Source of the DNA: Citrobacter tructae
Lineage (GTDB): Bacteria; Pseudomonadota; Gammaproteobacteria; Enterobacterales; Enterobacteriaceae
Direction of reading: 5' to 3'
Assembly (NCBI RefSeq): GCF_004684345.1
Contig: NZ_CP038469.1
Coordinates: 1,054,001-1,118,000 of the forward strand
DNA: 64,000 nucleotides
Positions 48,343 through 58,712 of the stretch are shown here, one piece after another. The position numbers and the translations under genes were made by a program. The notes under the pieces are model-generated. The model did no database searches. It worked only from the letters and a program-made list of their open reading frames with translations, and was not told the origin of the DNA. Every line of letters starts with the position of its first letter. Position 1 is the stretch's first letter.

Positions 48343-50615
48343 TTATCGCCCCTTTTTGTGGTAGCGGTCCCATTTATGGATGTAATAACCCCGTCGTAAC
48401 TGATAACGGATTCCCCCTGTAAGCAGATCTTTTCCCCCTTCACCCACAGGTAAATCTGCGCGGCGCTGGCAATACGGATTTCAGCTGCATTGAGGGTTAC
48501 CTGCATGTCAATGCCTTGCCAACGCAGTGGGAAAGACAGTGCCTGCCAGTGCGCAGGTAAAACAGGATCCAGATGTAACTCGCCATGACGAACGCTGACT
48601 CCCGCGAATCCCTGGATGGCCCCCAACCAGATAGCACCCGTTGCCGCCGCATGAATACCGTCATCACAGCTATGCGGATCATCCCCAAGATCGATCTGCG
48701 CCCCTTCGCGCCAGAAATGATAGCCCTGTTCTGAATCCCCACAACGCGCGGCGACAATGCCGTGGATCGCTTTACTCAGCGAGGAGTCATGAATGGTGCG
48801 TAGCTCATAAAAACGCAGGTTCGCGAGGCACGTGTGCGGGCTAAATTGCTCCGGTAGCATGTAAGTCAGCATCACCACATCAGCCTGCTTGAGAACTTGC
48901 ATTTCGTTGATTTCTGCACGGGAGTAATCAAGCAGAATGGTTTGCTTACCCGCTTTAACTTTGTATTTCGACAGGTCGATCACCGGCTTGCTCAGGAACG
49001 TATCATCCTGAGGCAGTACGCCATCGGGCTGAACGTCCGGTCGCCAGAGACGTTGTAAAAAGTATTCTGCGCGGTGAATAAACGTTTCATCGCTACACCC
49101 CAACTGATGAGCGAAACTCAACGCCTGTTCAACGTTGTACCAAGCCATATAGTTGGTGAACGCATTGTTGTTCACATGCTCAGTGTATTCATCCGGGCCA
49201 ATAACATCGTGGATCTCTAAGCGATCATTAACCATGACAGCCCTGCTGATCCAGAACTTCGCGGTTTCCAGTAGCAGCGTCATTCCCTCACGGGACATAA
49301 AGTTCATATCACCGGTAGCGTGCCAGTAATTGATCACCGCCCAGGCAATATCCGCCACGAGGTGGTGCTCAGCCTGCGCGGAGGCCACTTTCTGACGCAG
49401 CCCGGTGCGAATGTTGATCGCCGCGAACTCCGGCGTTTCCTCTTCACCGCTGCGAGCGCTCTCCCAGGGAAACAGCGCGCCCTGCCAACCGTTGCGGCGG
49501 GCTTTTTCGCGTGCGCCCGGCAGATTATGCCAGCGGTAACGTAATAAACTTCTCGCGGTATTCGGCTCAGTGAATAGATGAAACGGTAACAGGAAAACTT
49601 CGGTATCCCAGAATATATGGCCTTTATACCCTTCCCCCGTCAGCCCCTTTGCCGCAATACTGCTGCGCTCATCGTGAACTGGGGTCATCACCCGCAGATG
49701 ATAAAGCGCAAAATCCAGCGCTCGCTGATCGCTCATATCCGTACTGGTGACCTGAACGCGACGGCTTTGCCACCAGTCATGCCAGTTGGCGGTTGACTCC
49801 GCCAGCAGTGCGTCATAGCCCTTCTGTGCACATGCTTCCAGGTTGCGCAGCGACTGACGTCCCCAGGTTTCAAGCGACAAGCTGCGTTCGCTCGCCCAGT
49901 CAATCCAGCTAATTTTCGTCAGCGTGACGCGCTGTCCGGCTTGTGCGTGAACAGTATTATGCTGTAACAACCGACGCTCTTTCGCGGTGAAGCAGCGCTG
50001 CGCTGCGCCATCGACATCACAATACGAGGTGATGGCGATATCGTTGCGATTATCCTGGGTGGTGTAAATACCTTGCAAAAGATGCTGACCAAAAACCCGG
50101 ACCTGCGTTTCATCAAGATGTTGACGGCCATGATTGGTGATCGTGGCATCAATACCGGTCGAGATACCAATGCTGGCATCAGCATCCAGCGGCGTAACAA
50201 CGACTTCCATAGCAAACAGCGGTAGTTGCTGTGCAGAAGCAAAGCGTCTGCTTTCTATGGCGAAACGCGCGCCATCTGACGCACGCCAGACCAGCGCACG
50301 GCGTAATTCCCCGCTGGCAAAATCCAGTTCACGATGCCAGCTCTCAATAACTCCGCTGTTTAGCGTGAAAATCTCGCCATTGAGCACGATCTCCACGCCT
50401 ACCACATCAGGTAAATTGACCAGTTCATTAATTTCACTTTTGCCCGCCCGATGATACAGCCCCGCAAGATACATGCCGCGAGTCTGTAAGGTATAGGCTT
50501 CTTCGTGGCTGGCGCGAATCCCCATGTAACCGTTGCCGATCGTCATGAGTGACGCGAATTTATTCAAACTGTGTGGGCAAAAAATCAGTTCGGTTAACGT
50601 TACTGGCTTCATCAT
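48339..50615 (-). CDS. ycjT: Kojibiose phosphorylase YcjT (GH65)
   Basis: 758 residues, near K-12's 755. GH65 phosphorylase: [11 protein letters not shown] (substrate loop), [21 protein letters not shown], with the general acid Glu in GPDEY, the following His/Asn pocket, and the C-terminal phosphate region. In E. coli, YcjT breaks kojibiose with phosphate to beta-glucose-1-phosphate and glucose. It starts with ATGATG overlapping the ycjS stop. The last 12 codons contain one copy of the 16-bp repeat found before ycjM. Confidence 0.93.
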   Translation of the reverse strand: MMKPVTLTELIFCPHSLNKFASLMTIGNGYMGIRASHEEAYTLQTRGMYLAGLYHRAGKSEINELVNLPDVVGVEIVLNGEIFTLNSGVIESWHRELDFASGELRRALVWRASDGARFAIESRRFASAQQLPLFAMEVVVTPLDADASIGISTGIDATITNHGRQHLDETQVRVFGQHLLQGIYTTQDNRNDIAITSYCDVDGAAQRCFTAKERRLLQHNTVHAQAGQRVTLTKISWIDWASERSLSLETWGRQSLRNLEACAQKGYDALLAESTANWHDWWQSRRVQVTSTDMSDQRALDFALYHLRVMTPVHDERSSIAAKGLTGEGYKGHIFWDTEVFLLPFHLFTEPNTARSLLRYRWHNLPGAREKARRNGWQGALFPWESARSGEEETPEFAAINIRTGLRQKVASAQAEHHLVADIAWAVINYWHATGDMNFMSREGMTLLLETAKFWISRAVMVNDRLEIHDVIGPDEYTEHVNNNAFTNYMAWYNVEQALSFAHQLGCSDETFIHRAEYFLQRLWRPDVQPDGVLPQDDTFLSKPVIDLSKYKVKAGKQTILLDYSRAEINEMQVLKQADVVMLTYMLPEQFSPHTCLANLRFYELRTIHDSSLSKAIHGIVAARCGDSEQGYHFWREGAQIDLGDDPHSCDDGIHAAATGAIWLGAIQGFAGVSVRHGELHLDPVLPAHWQALSFPLRWQGIDMQVTLNAAEIRIASAAQIYLWVKGEKICLQGESVISYDGVITSINGTATTKRGDK
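48359..48372. promoter_or_regulatory. Second LacI-type operator-like site, within the end of ycjT
   Basis: TGGTAGCGGTCCCA (minus: TGGGACCGCTACCA) is an imperfect palindrome with a central CG step and outer TGG/CCA arms, as in LacI-family operators. The 16-base stretch 48358-48373 is identical to 58294-58309, before ycjM. It lies in the last codons of ycjT and just before ycjU, and could be an auxiliary operator for YcjW. Confidence 0.6.
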
Positions 50616-51667
50616 AATTCTACGGACATCCCTTTTTCAGCCGACTCGTAAAGTGCCGCCACCAATTGTTGAAGAACGACGCCCTGCTCTGCGTCAGCAA
50701 TAGCGACAGGCTCACCCTGAACATGATTCACGAAGGCTTCCATGCTGCGATAGTGACGATTGTCATCGGCCATTTCACGCTGGAGCAAAACATCCAGCGT
50801 CCCATCACGATCGGTATAAACCTGAGCCGGAAACAGCGTTGCCCCCGCAAGATCGCCGCAAAAATTCACGTTCATGACGGATTGCTCTGGAATGTTCAGT
50901 GCAAATGAGGTTTCCAGGCGCAGGATACCGCCGTTATGAAATTCAATCGTGCCAAATAATGAATCCTCAACGGTATACGTCGCAGGATCCCATTCCCCAA
51001 ACTGGCCGCTGTTCTTACGCGTACCAATGCGTTGATAGCTGTGCGCGCTAACGCGTTTTACCGCCGGAAAACCCAGCACATACATGGCGGCATCAAGCAT
51101 ATGGATACCGATATCAATCAGTGGCCCACCGCCCTGTAGAACTTTATTAGTAAATACACCCCATCCAGGTACGCCGCAGCGACGCAATGCCCGGGCATTG
51201 GTGACATAAATTTCACCCAGCACGCCAGTCATTACCTGCTCACGTAAGATCTGTGTATCCAGTGCGAAACGATGATGAAAATCATAAGCCAGCACTTTCC
51301 CCATCCGGCGCGCCGTTTTACACATCTCCAGCGCCTCGTCTGGCGTCATTGCCGGGGGTTTCTCGCACATCACATGACACCCGGAGTTCAACGCCAGCAG
51401 CGTGTGTTCATAATGGAAGCGATTGGGTGAACAGATGCTGACGATATCGGGCTTAGCTTCGCGTAACATCGTCTGAGGATCGTCCCAAACCTGCGGATTG
51501 CCGTATTTTTCTGCAAGCGCCTGCGCCTGTGACAGGCGACTGTCACAGACAGCCACCAGTTCCAGATCGTTGCGGGTGCAGTAGTACGAAGCATGAACTT
51601 TATCCGCCACCTGTCCGGCACCGATAATGGCGACACGAAGCGGAGAGCTTGTCATTGCACTTTTCAC
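50612..51667 (-). CDS. ycjS: Glucoside 3-dehydrogenase YcjS (Gfo/Idh/MocA family)
   Basis: 351 residues from a GTG start at 51667 (AAGAGGATTTCC before), the K-12 length; the longer frame upstream has no family similarity. The Rossmann motif is VAIIGAGQVADKVH; the middle has MCEKPPA (the conserved EKP Lys) and GGGPLIDIGIHMLD with the catalytic-type His and Asp. In E. coli, YcjS oxidises D-glucosides at C3 with NAD. It overlaps ycjT and follows ycjR by 10 bp. Confidence 0.94.
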   Translation of the reverse strand: MKSAMTSSPLRVAIIGAGQVADKVHASYYCTRNDLELVAVCDSRLSQAQALAEKYGNPQVWDDPQTMLREAKPDIVSICSPNRFHYEHTLLALNSGCHVMCEKPPAMTPDEALEMCKTARRMGKVLAYDFHHRFALDTQILREQVMTGVLGEIYVTNARALRRCGVPGWGVFTNKVLQGGGPLIDIGIHMLDAAMYVLGFPAVKRVSAHSYQRIGTRKNSGQFGEWDPATYTVEDSLFGTIEFHNGGILRLETSFALNIPEQSVMNVNFCGDLAGATLFPAQVYTDRDGTLDVLLQREMADDNRHYRSMEAFVNHVQGEPVAIADAEQGVVLQQLVAALYESAEKGMSVEL

Positions 51668-51677
51668 GGAAATCCTC

Positions 51678-52466
51678 TTAACAGGTTCGCAGCCAGGCCA
51701 GCGACTCACGGTAAGCATCCGACAGGTTTTCTGCCCGTACACGCCCTTCGTACACCACGTATCCCTGGTAATTATCTTCACGCAGTTGGTCAAACAGCGC
51801 GGCAAAATCAAGCGTACCGGTCCCTGGTTGGTAGCGATGGTTATCGGCAATATGCACATGCCCCAGCAGATCCCGGTTATCGTGCAGTGCCTGTGCCATA
51901 TCATCTTCTTCGATGTTCATGTGGTAAAAATCACCGATGATTTGCACATGCTTCAGGTTGTTTTCCACGATATAGCGGCGAGCATCAGCCAGAGTGTTAA
52001 TCATATGGTCCTGATAGCGGTTGAGCGGCTCCAGATACACCACCGTTCCGGTGCGTTCGGCTACTTTATCGAGATAAATCAGCGAATCACTCACCATTTT
52101 GCGATCGCCTTCCAGGCTACGCGGCGAAGTCATTGGCGGTAAGCGAAAGGTAAACATGCCCCATGCAGCCGGAACAATAATGCCTTTACCGCCCACTTCC
52201 GCCAGCGCTTCCAGGATGCGGGTGATCTGCTGTAAACCGTTCAGACGACGCTCTTCAATAAAATCACCGATCCAACCGTCGTAGCCACCGCAGGCGGTGG
52301 TCACGGGCAGACCCGTTTCTTTGATTGCCGCTTTCACTTCCTCAAGATTATTGACCAGCAATTTGCCGTCAATTTCAAAACCGTCAAATCCCATCTCTTT
52401 GATATAACGGAATTTCTCAAGAATGTTTTCCGGGAAAAAAGCCTGATTCTGTGTTCCAATTTTCAT
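51678..52466 (-). CDS. ycjR: Sugar epimerase YcjR (3-keto-guloside/glucoside 4-epimerase)
   Basis: 262 residues from ATG 52466, the K-12 length, with AAGGA 12 bases upstream; the ATG three codons earlier is too close to it. It is an AP-endonuclease-2-like TIM barrel: YLEPLNRYQDHM (metal-ligand Glu), IIGDFYHMNIEE (Asp and His) and HVHIADNHRYQPGTG (His), with a last Glu in GYVVYEGR. E. coli YcjR interconverts 3-keto-gulosides and 3-keto-glucosides, linking YcjQ and YcjS. Confidence 0.93.
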   Translation of the reverse strand: MKIGTQNQAFFPENILEKFRYIKEMGFDGFEIDGKLLVNNLEEVKAAIKETGLPVTTACGGYDGWIGDFIEERRLNGLQQITRILEALAEVGGKGIIVPAAWGMFTFRLPPMTSPRSLEGDRKMVSDSLIYLDKVAERTGTVVYLEPLNRYQDHMINTLADARRYIVENNLKHVQIIGDFYHMNIEEDDMAQALHDNRDLLGHVHIADNHRYQPGTGTLDFAALFDQLREDNYQGYVVYEGRVRAENLSDAYRESLAWLRTC

Positions 52467-52482
52467 CTTTTGCATTCCTTAA

Positions 52483-53535
52483 TTAAAACGTCACGCCCAT
52501 TTTGATGCTCTTTTCCGGATGGCGATCGACATACTCCATATAGCTTTCCGGGCTGCTCGCAAAAGTGACTACCGGGTCGATAAGCTCTTCACAGTTCAGG
52601 TAACCATTCATCAGCAGTTCCCAGCAGGTCTCCTCAATACGCTTGCGACTCCAGCGCGGATAATCTGGATTAGGTTCACTGCACGCGCGGGAGAATACAA
52701 TTTTGGCATTGTTGAAATGCGCTTCACGGCCCAGGTTGAAGCCTTCAGCGAAAGGCTTAGCAAACGCGACATAAGAAATGGTCCCACCATAGGCCAGACC
52801 GCGTAATGCCGATTGCAAGGCATCCGCATAGCCACTGGTTTCGATGATCACATCCGCCCCCTGCTTACCGGTCAGCGTCTTGATCTCTTTACCAACATCG
52901 GTGCCAATCGGGTTGAGGCAGAAGTCTGCGCCATGACGCAGAGCGATATCGCAGCGATGAGCTATCGGATCAACGCCAATGACAATCGACGCCCCCGCTT
53001 TCTTCGCCAACTGCACCGCGATCTGACCAATCGCCCCTAACCCCACGATGACCACAAAATCACCAACACGTACATTGGCATCACGTACGCCGCTCATGGC
53101 GAACTGGGCCGGGTCGTAGCAGACCGCGTTTTTCCATGAACTGCCTTCAGGCATTTTGCGCAGCTTGTAGTTGTTAACCGCGTTGATGATTACCGTTTCA
53201 GACAGCGGGCCGTAACCGCAGACAGAATCACCCACAGCGTAATCGGTCACATCGCTGCCGCATTCAATAACATCACCCACAACCATATTGCCAAGCTGGA
53301 ATTTGCCGAATTCGATTCCACGCGGCGCGCCTTCTGGGCGCGGCATAAACATCTGCCACTCGGCGTTGAAATCTTCATCAATAAACGGGCTGGCCGCACG
53401 GAAATCGACCACTTCAGTACCATGTTTTGGGGCGCCAAAGCGGACGCGGATTTTCACTTCGTTGGCTGCAACCGCGCGATCTTCATATTCCACCAGTGCC
53501 GCGACACGCGGTTCAGTGGCAACTAACTTTTTCAT
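52483..53535 (-). CDS. ycjQ: Zinc-type dehydrogenase YcjQ (guloside 3-dehydrogenase)
   Basis: 350 residues, the K-12 length. Medium-chain dehydrogenase: RFGAPKHGTEVVDF at the N-terminal catalytic lobe, GDVIECGSDVTDYAVGDSVCGYG, then the cofactor loop VVIVGLGAIGQIAVQLAKKAGA (GxGxxG) and IIETSGYADAL. In E. coli, YcjQ oxidises D-gulosides at C3 with NAD, the first step of the YcjQRS guloside-to-glucoside route. It lies 17 bp before ycjR. Confidence 0.94.
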   Translation of the reverse strand: MKKLVATEPRVAALVEYEDRAVAANEVKIRVRFGAPKHGTEVVDFRAASPFIDEDFNAEWQMFMPRPEGAPRGIEFGKFQLGNMVVGDVIECGSDVTDYAVGDSVCGYGPLSETVIINAVNNYKLRKMPEGSSWKNAVCYDPAQFAMSGVRDANVRVGDFVVIVGLGAIGQIAVQLAKKAGASIVIGVDPIAHRCDIALRHGADFCLNPIGTDVGKEIKTLTGKQGADVIIETSGYADALQSALRGLAYGGTISYVAFAKPFAEGFNLGREAHFNNAKIVFSRACSEPNPDYPRWSRKRIEETCWELLMNGYLNCEELIDPVVTFASSPESYMEYVDRHPEKSIKMGVTF

Positions 53536-53562
53536 TTATAACTCCTCAATTAAACTGGCCGC

Positions 53563-54405
53563 TTAGCCTTTCACGCCGCCTGCGGTCAAACCACTCTTAA
53601 TAAAACGTTCGGAAAGCGCATACATAATGACGACCGGCAATGCTGTCACTAACGACGCGGCCATCATGCGTCCCCAGATATAGTCAGGCGTGCTGAACAG
53701 CGCATTCAGACCAACCGGTAAGGTGAAATTGCTGGCGCTGGAGAGGAAAATCGACGCAAAAAGATAGTCATTCCATGCCACCATAAAGCAGTAAACAAAC
53801 ACCGAAACCAGCCCGGACATCGCCAACGGCACGGTAATGCGGAAGATGATCTGCAGACGATTTAAGCCATCCATCATCGCCGCTTCTTCAATTTCATCCG
53901 GGATCGTGTCGAAGTAACTCTTCAGCATGAACACGGCCGTCGGCAGCGTCTGGGTGACCATGGTGATAATCAATGCCATTTCTGTGTCATAGATCCCGAG
54001 TGCCGTAATGATTTTGAACAACGGCACCACCAGCAAGATCCCGGAGAACATGTACACCGTGTAAAAGCTGGCGTTGATGGTCATACGTCCTTTAAAACGC
54101 AAGCGCGACAAGGCGTAAGCGCCGAGGATGCCAAGAAACACGGCCACCACCGATGCGGTTACCGACACCACCAGACTGTTACGGAAGTAATCAACAAACG
54201 GGAAGATCATCGGGTTAAAGATGTCGATGTAATGTTCCAACGTCCATTGCTGTGGTAGCAGCGTGGGATGTAACGAAATCGCCTCTTTCGCGCTTTTGAA
54301 TGAGGTCATCAGCATCACAAAGAAAGGAAATAGCGTGATGACCAAAAAGACGGCTAATCCACAGTAAAAGCCAATGCGGCCAAGCGTGCGCTTATTTATT
54401 GCCAT
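53563..54405 (-). CDS. ycjP: Sugar ABC transporter permease YcjP
   Basis: 280 residues, the K-12 length, with six membrane spans and the permease coupling loop EAAMMDGLNRLQIIFRITVPLAMSG, seen as the EAA motif (EAA-x3-G) typical of MalG-like subunits. It pairs with YcjO to form the channel for the sugar bound by YcjN. Its start overlaps the end of ycjO by 14 bp, which suggests translational coupling. Confidence 0.94.
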   Translation of the reverse strand: MAINKRTLGRIGFYCGLAVFLVITLFPFFVMLMTSFKSAKEAISLHPTLLPQQWTLEHYIDIFNPMIFPFVDYFRNSLVVSVTASVVAVFLGILGAYALSRLRFKGRMTINASFYTVYMFSGILLVVPLFKIITALGIYDTEMALIITMVTQTLPTAVFMLKSYFDTIPDEIEEAAMMDGLNRLQIIFRITVPLAMSGLVSVFVYCFMVAWNDYLFASIFLSSASNFTLPVGLNALFSTPDYIWGRMMAASLVTALPVVIMYALSERFIKSGLTAGGVKG

Positions 54406-55273
54406 TGAGGTTCACCCGTTTTCTGGTCAGCAGGATCACAGCGAAAATGATGACGAAAAGGACCACAGATATCGCTGCTGCTTTGCCTAAATCGTTAAAT
54501 GCAAACGCTGTTTTATAGAGATACACCCCGAGAATATCGACTTTCGTGGTCAGCAGATAAACGTCGGCAAACATATAGAACATCCAGATGGTACGTAGCG
54601 TGACCACGGTCGCCAGCACCGGCATAATCGCGGGCAGCGTGACGATACGAAACCGTTGCCAGGCGTTCGCGCCATCCATTTCGGCGGCTTCGTACAGCGA
54701 TTTATCGATCGTCTGCAAAATGGCCAGAAACGAGATAAACGCATACGGGAAGTAGCGCCAGATGGCGAACAACACGACCAGGGCAAAACTGCTACCGGGA
54801 TTATCGAACCACAGCGGTGCCTGATCGTAGAGATGCAGCAGATCGACACCGAGGTAGTTCACAATGCCGTAGCCGTTGTTGAACATGTATTTCCAGGCAA
54901 ACACCAGCGAAATAGAAGGTGTCACATAAGAGAGGATCACCAGTGAACGCGCCGTTTTGCGCAGGCGAAACTCACGGTTAAAGAACATCGCTACACCCAG
55001 TCCCAGCGCCGTACTTCCCGCCACCACCAGCGCGGTGTACCAGACCGTCATCCATAGCGAATGCCAGAACCCGGGGTCGGACAGGATTCGGATGTAGTTG
55101 CTCAAACCGACAAACGTGGATTCAATTTGCGGGTTGAGCGGCAGGCGCATAAAACTGATTTCGATGTTAGAAATCATCGGCCACGCCACTAAGCCTCCCA
55201 GCAAGAGCAAACTGGGTGCCAGCAGCAGCATGGCAAATGGCATATCAGAACGGCCTGAAAAGAACTTATTCAT
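54392..55273 (-). CDS. ycjO: Sugar ABC transporter permease YcjO
   Basis: 293 residues from ATG 55273, the K-12 length; the frame extends seven codons upstream into the region next to ycjN. Six or so membrane spans, starting FAMLLLAPSLLLLGGLVAWPM, with the MalF-type EAA loop AAEMDGANAWQRFRIVTLPAI. Partner of YcjP. It follows ycjN by 20 bp. Confidence 0.94.
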   Translation of the reverse strand: MNKFFSGRSDMPFAMLLLAPSLLLLGGLVAWPMISNIEISFMRLPLNPQIESTFVGLSNYIRILSDPGFWHSLWMTVWYTALVVAGSTALGLGVAMFFNREFRLRKTARSLVILSYVTPSISLVFAWKYMFNNGYGIVNYLGVDLLHLYDQAPLWFDNPGSSFALVVLFAIWRYFPYAFISFLAILQTIDKSLYEAAEMDGANAWQRFRIVTLPAIMPVLATVVTLRTIWMFYMFADVYLLTTKVDILGVYLYKTAFAFNDLGKAAAISVVLFVIIFAVILLTRKRVNLNGNK

Positions 55274-55293
55274 CACGGCTTTCCATTTCCCCA

Positions 55294-56586
55294 TCAGCGC
55301 TGTTCAACGAGGTCATCCAGTTTTATCTGGCTGGCCTTGATAGTCGTTGAAAGGTCGGCTTTTCCTACCGTGACGTTATGCACCATGGTACTAACAACGC
55401 CGGAGCCGGTAACATCGCCCATGCGGGTAAAGTTTTTATCACCTACAGCACCAAACACCTGGATATTCGGCAATTCGGCGATCAACTGATTAGGCAATTC
55501 ACCCAACGCGTTAATCACACCGTTCTCTTTCCAAGTCGCCGTATTCACCACGGCTTTATTCACCGGTAAGGCCGCACCGGGGGACATCATGACCCAATCA
55601 GCAATGTTGTCGGCCTGCTCCATAAAGGTGACAAACTTTTCCGCCGCTTCTGTCTCTTCCGTTTTCTGACCCGCAGTAATAGTGAGCGATGTCAGCATGC
55701 CGTATACCGCGGATGTTTTTTCCGTCGGCACAACAAAGCCAATATTTTTGGGATCACCCTCTTTAATAATTGCAGGCAGAATGTAGGTGGAATAAATAGC
55801 CATCGGCGCTGTACCGTTCATGAAAGCATCTTTAACTTCCATAATGTCGTTAGAGCCTGGCATCGTGTTCATTGCGAGCTGGCGGTAATATTGCAGCGCT
55901 TGCGTCATCTCAGGGGTATCAAGCGTTATCTTTCCTTGCCCATCAAAAACGTTGGCCTGGTTAGACAGCGCGAACTGAGAGAATGACTGTTCGGTCAAAA
56001 CGCTTTCCGCCGTTGGCAGCGCAATACCATATTTCTTGTTGGTGGGATCGTTTAATTTTTGTGCCACATCTACCAGCTGCTGCCAGTTTGTCGGCTCTTG
56101 CAGACCGGCTTTTGCCAGCACGTCTTTGCGATACCAGATCCCGCCAATCCACGCACTGACCGGAACCCCGGTCCACGCCTTACCATCTTCGGTGCGCACA
56201 ATTCGCAGCACACCATCATAAAAAGCCCCTTCTCCAACGTTGTTGATCACCTTATCGACAGCTTTGCGATCAATCAGCGACTCTTTATCCATGACTTTGG
56301 CGTAGTCATGACTGGTTTCAATCACTTCAGGTAGCGAACCGCTACGCGCCAGGGTGATCACTTTGGTGTTATAGGCATCCTCTTCGACAGGCACCTGTTT
56401 TACGCTGATGCCTGGATTTTCTTTTTCAAAGCGCTCAATCAGTTTCGCAATAACCGCCTGTCGCTCCTGTTCTACCGAGGAGTGCATAAATTCAATCGTG
56501 ACCGAGGACTTATCATCATCTTTGCACCCTGAAATCAAGGCGCAGGACACCAGTGCTGATAACAGCACAATTTTTGCTTTAAGCAT
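55294..56586 (-). CDS. ycjN: Sugar-binding lipoprotein YcjN
   Basis: 430 residues, the K-12 length. Lipoprotein signal KAKIVLLSALVSCALISGC, with the lipobox ISGC giving a lipidated Cys at 21, then a MalE-like extracellular solute-binding fold (VTIEFMHSSVEQERQAVIAKL, PEVIETSHDYAK, and GSGVVSTMVHNVTVGKADL near the end). It catches the oligosaccharide and hands it to YcjOP. The ligand is not proven. It lies 13 bp after ycjM. Confidence 0.94.
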   Translation of the reverse strand: MLKAKIVLLSALVSCALISGCKDDDKSSVTIEFMHSSVEQERQAVIAKLIERFEKENPGISVKQVPVEEDAYNTKVITLARSGSLPEVIETSHDYAKVMDKESLIDRKAVDKVINNVGEGAFYDGVLRIVRTEDGKAWTGVPVSAWIGGIWYRKDVLAKAGLQEPTNWQQLVDVAQKLNDPTNKKYGIALPTAESVLTEQSFSQFALSNQANVFDGQGKITLDTPEMTQALQYYRQLAMNTMPGSNDIMEVKDAFMNGTAPMAIYSTYILPAIIKEGDPKNIGFVVPTEKTSAVYGMLTSLTITAGQKTEETEAAEKFVTFMEQADNIADWVMMSPGAALPVNKAVVNTATWKENGVINALGELPNQLIAELPNIQVFGAVGDKNFTRMGDVTGSGVVSTMVHNVTVGKADLSTTIKASQIKLDDLVEQR

Positions 56587-56599
56587 GAAATATTCCTTT

Positions 56600-58282
56600 T
56601 TATCTTTTAACCCACATAACCTGCCAGGCGTGCAGTGTTAATTCCCCAGCCGAAACATTAATTGCACCAATCAAATCAAATCCATTTTCAATATCAACTT
56701 TGATGGTTTGATGTTGGCCACTAACGTTAAACAAACCGATAATTTCTTCGCCCGTCTCTGCTGTGCGTTTAATTTGCATCACGGACGGCGTGATACTGTT
56801 TATTTCAAATAGGCTATCTGGATGAAATGCTTTATTATTACGACGAATCACAATCAATCTGGATAATTCATGATAGATAGTGTGACGCAAGTTGTTTTCA
56901 TCGACTAACGCTTCTTCTATTTGCTGCAACTGATATTTCTTACGGTTAATCGCCCGGTTGTATCCCAGTTCCTCAACGTTTTTATAATCATTGCGTGCCC
57001 CCAGGATACTTTGAATATAAATTGCAGGCACTCCCGGAAAACTCAGTAAAATGGTGTGCGCAAGAACAAAACGAGCAATTCTTTCAGCATCGCTGCTATT
57101 ACTCGGTGTTAGCGCATCCATAAATGTCACGTTAATTTCGTACGGACTGCGACTGCCATCCGGGTTATTTTTCCAGTTAACGAGTGCACCTTCCTGCTGT
57201 AGTTCCGTGACCAGCTGCAAGATTTCATCTTCGGGTAACAGGCCCCGCAGTGGGTTAAGCCCTATACCGTCATGTGATGCCAGAAAATTAAACCAGGTGG
57301 TCTCGTGGGATGGCAACATCAGTGATTGCGCCCATTGGCACAACACCGTTGTATCCTGTCGTTGTACGGCATGAAGCACCAACGGCGGCAGCGAGAACTG
57401 GTACACCATGTGTGCTTCATCCTGTCCATTGCCAAAGTAGGAAATGTTATCCTTATGCGGAACGTTCGTTTCGGTGATGATGGCAGTGCCCGGCGCAGCG
57501 CAGTCAGCAATCGCACGGAATAATTTAATTAACTGATGCGTTTTTTCCAGATGGATACAGGTGGTGCCAGGCTCTTTCCACATGAAGCCAACGGCATCCA
57601 GGCGGACGTAGTCTGCACCCTGTTCAAGATAGCTCAGCAGCACGTCGACCATTGCCAGCAAAACCAACGGATTCTCGTAGTTGAGATCAATCTGGTCGTC
57701 GCTGAACGTCGTCCACAAATGACGCACCGTATTATCTTTCAGCGTAAACGGTGAGAGTAAAGGTAATGCACGGGGACGCGTTACATTGCTCAGGTCCGTG
57801 TCCGGTACCATCGCAATAAAGAAATTTTCATAACCGTCTACCTGTTGTAAATAATTATTAAACCATCCACTTTTTGCTGACATATGATTACAAACAAAAT
57901 CAAACATCAAGCGGCTGGATTGACCTAATTGCTTAATATCATTCCAGTCCCCTGTTTCTTCGGCAACCCGATGGTAATCAATCACTGAAAAACCATCATC
58001 CGATGACCACGGATAAAACGGTAACAAATGGACATGTGAAAATGTCGACTTAAGCCATTCATTGTAAAACTGATTAAACGTTGGGAGTGGTTTTTTATCT
58101 GTACTATAAAATTGATCGGCATAGGTAATCAGAACGATATCGCTCTCATCCCAATGCGTTTTACGTGCTTTTGTAATTAATTTTTGTGACTTTTCTAAAC
58201 GCGAAATCAGCGCATCATAGTGAAGCGGAGTAAATGTATCTCCATAGACTTCAGTCAAACATTTTTGGATTTTGTGATTCAC
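56600..58282 (-). CDS. ycjM: Glucosylglycerate phosphorylase-type GH13 enzyme YcjM
   Basis: 560 residues from a GTG at 58282, near K-12's 559; an upstream ATG at 58309 would overlap the operator-like site and has no ribosome binding site. GH13 subfamily 18 features: LLPFYPWSSDDGFSVIDY, VRLDAVGFMWKEPG (nucleophile Asp), ITETNVPH (acid/base Glu) and NFLASHDGIGLNPLRG (transition-state Asp). Subfamily members are sucrose-type phosphorylases, and E. coli YcjM is reported to act on glucosylglycerate. It is the first gene of the ycj operon. Confidence 0.9.
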   Translation of the reverse strand: MNHKIQKCLTEVYGDTFTPLHYDALISRLEKSQKLITKARKTHWDESDIVLITYADQFYSTDKKPLPTFNQFYNEWLKSTFSHVHLLPFYPWSSDDGFSVIDYHRVAEETGDWNDIKQLGQSSRLMFDFVCNHMSAKSGWFNNYLQQVDGYENFFIAMVPDTDLSNVTRPRALPLLSPFTLKDNTVRHLWTTFSDDQIDLNYENPLVLLAMVDVLLSYLEQGADYVRLDAVGFMWKEPGTTCIHLEKTHQLIKLFRAIADCAAPGTAIITETNVPHKDNISYFGNGQDEAHMVYQFSLPPLVLHAVQRQDTTVLCQWAQSLMLPSHETTWFNFLASHDGIGLNPLRGLLPEDEILQLVTELQQEGALVNWKNNPDGSRSPYEINVTFMDALTPSNSSDAERIARFVLAHTILLSFPGVPAIYIQSILGARNDYKNVEELGYNRAINRKKYQLQQIEEALVDENNLRHTIYHELSRLIVIRRNNKAFHPDSLFEINSITPSVMQIKRTAETGEEIIGLFNVSGQHQTIKVDIENGFDLIGAINVSAGELTLHAWQVMWVKR

Positions 58283-58294
58283 CTTAATTTCTCG

Positions 58295-58308
58295 TGGTAG
58301 CGGTCCCA
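58295..58308. promoter_or_regulatory. LacI-type operator-like site before ycjM
   Basis: TGGTAGCGGTCCCA (minus: TGGGACCGCTACCA), an imperfect palindrome with a central CG step, 13-26 bp before the ycjM start. The same 16-base stretch recurs at 48358-48373. The position and symmetry suggest the main YcjW operator. Confidence 0.7.
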
Positions 58309-58473
58309 TGAAGCAAGAGACTACTCTGCCGAAAATAAGCTGTCAATCCGGGGAGGTGTTCTGGAGGGGGGTTATAAAAGAATTTTGGCAGCCAAAAAAT
58401 CGTATTTGTGAGCTGCCGCAAATTAACCGAGGGAATGTTGATTAATTGTTGCTTGCTTTTGTTGTGTCAGATA

Positions 58474-58704
58474 TCAGGATTGATTACCTGAATAGCGTTT
58501 CGATAATTTTGCCACCGCACGACTCAACAAAGGTTCCAGTACCAACGCCAGCAACATTTTCAGCGGACGGCGGGCGACGGATTTTACCGCCCACCCGGCC
58601 ACGCCCGCAGGGCCGTAGCGAAGCGCGGTAAGAAGCACCAGCTTACCTGCTATTTTAAAGCCCGGCTTAACCCTCTGCCCGGCACGTTGCCAGCGATTGT
58701 TCAT
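58474..58704 (-). CDS. pspD: Phage shock protein PspD
   Basis: 76 residues from ATG 58704 (GAGGATTGAG before), close to the 73 of E. coli. Basic N-terminus [20 protein letters not shown], then a short hydrophobic helix with [20 protein letters not shown], matching E. coli PspD closely. Peripheral inner membrane protein; molecular role is unclear. It begins 8 bp after pspC ends. The ycj cluster follows it, where pspE would normally be. Confidence 0.93.
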   Translation of the reverse strand: MNNRWQRAGQRVKPGFKIAGKLVLLTALRYGPAGVAGWAVKSVARRPLKMLLALVLEPLLSRAVAKLSKRYSGNQS

Positions 58705-58712
58705 CTCAATCC

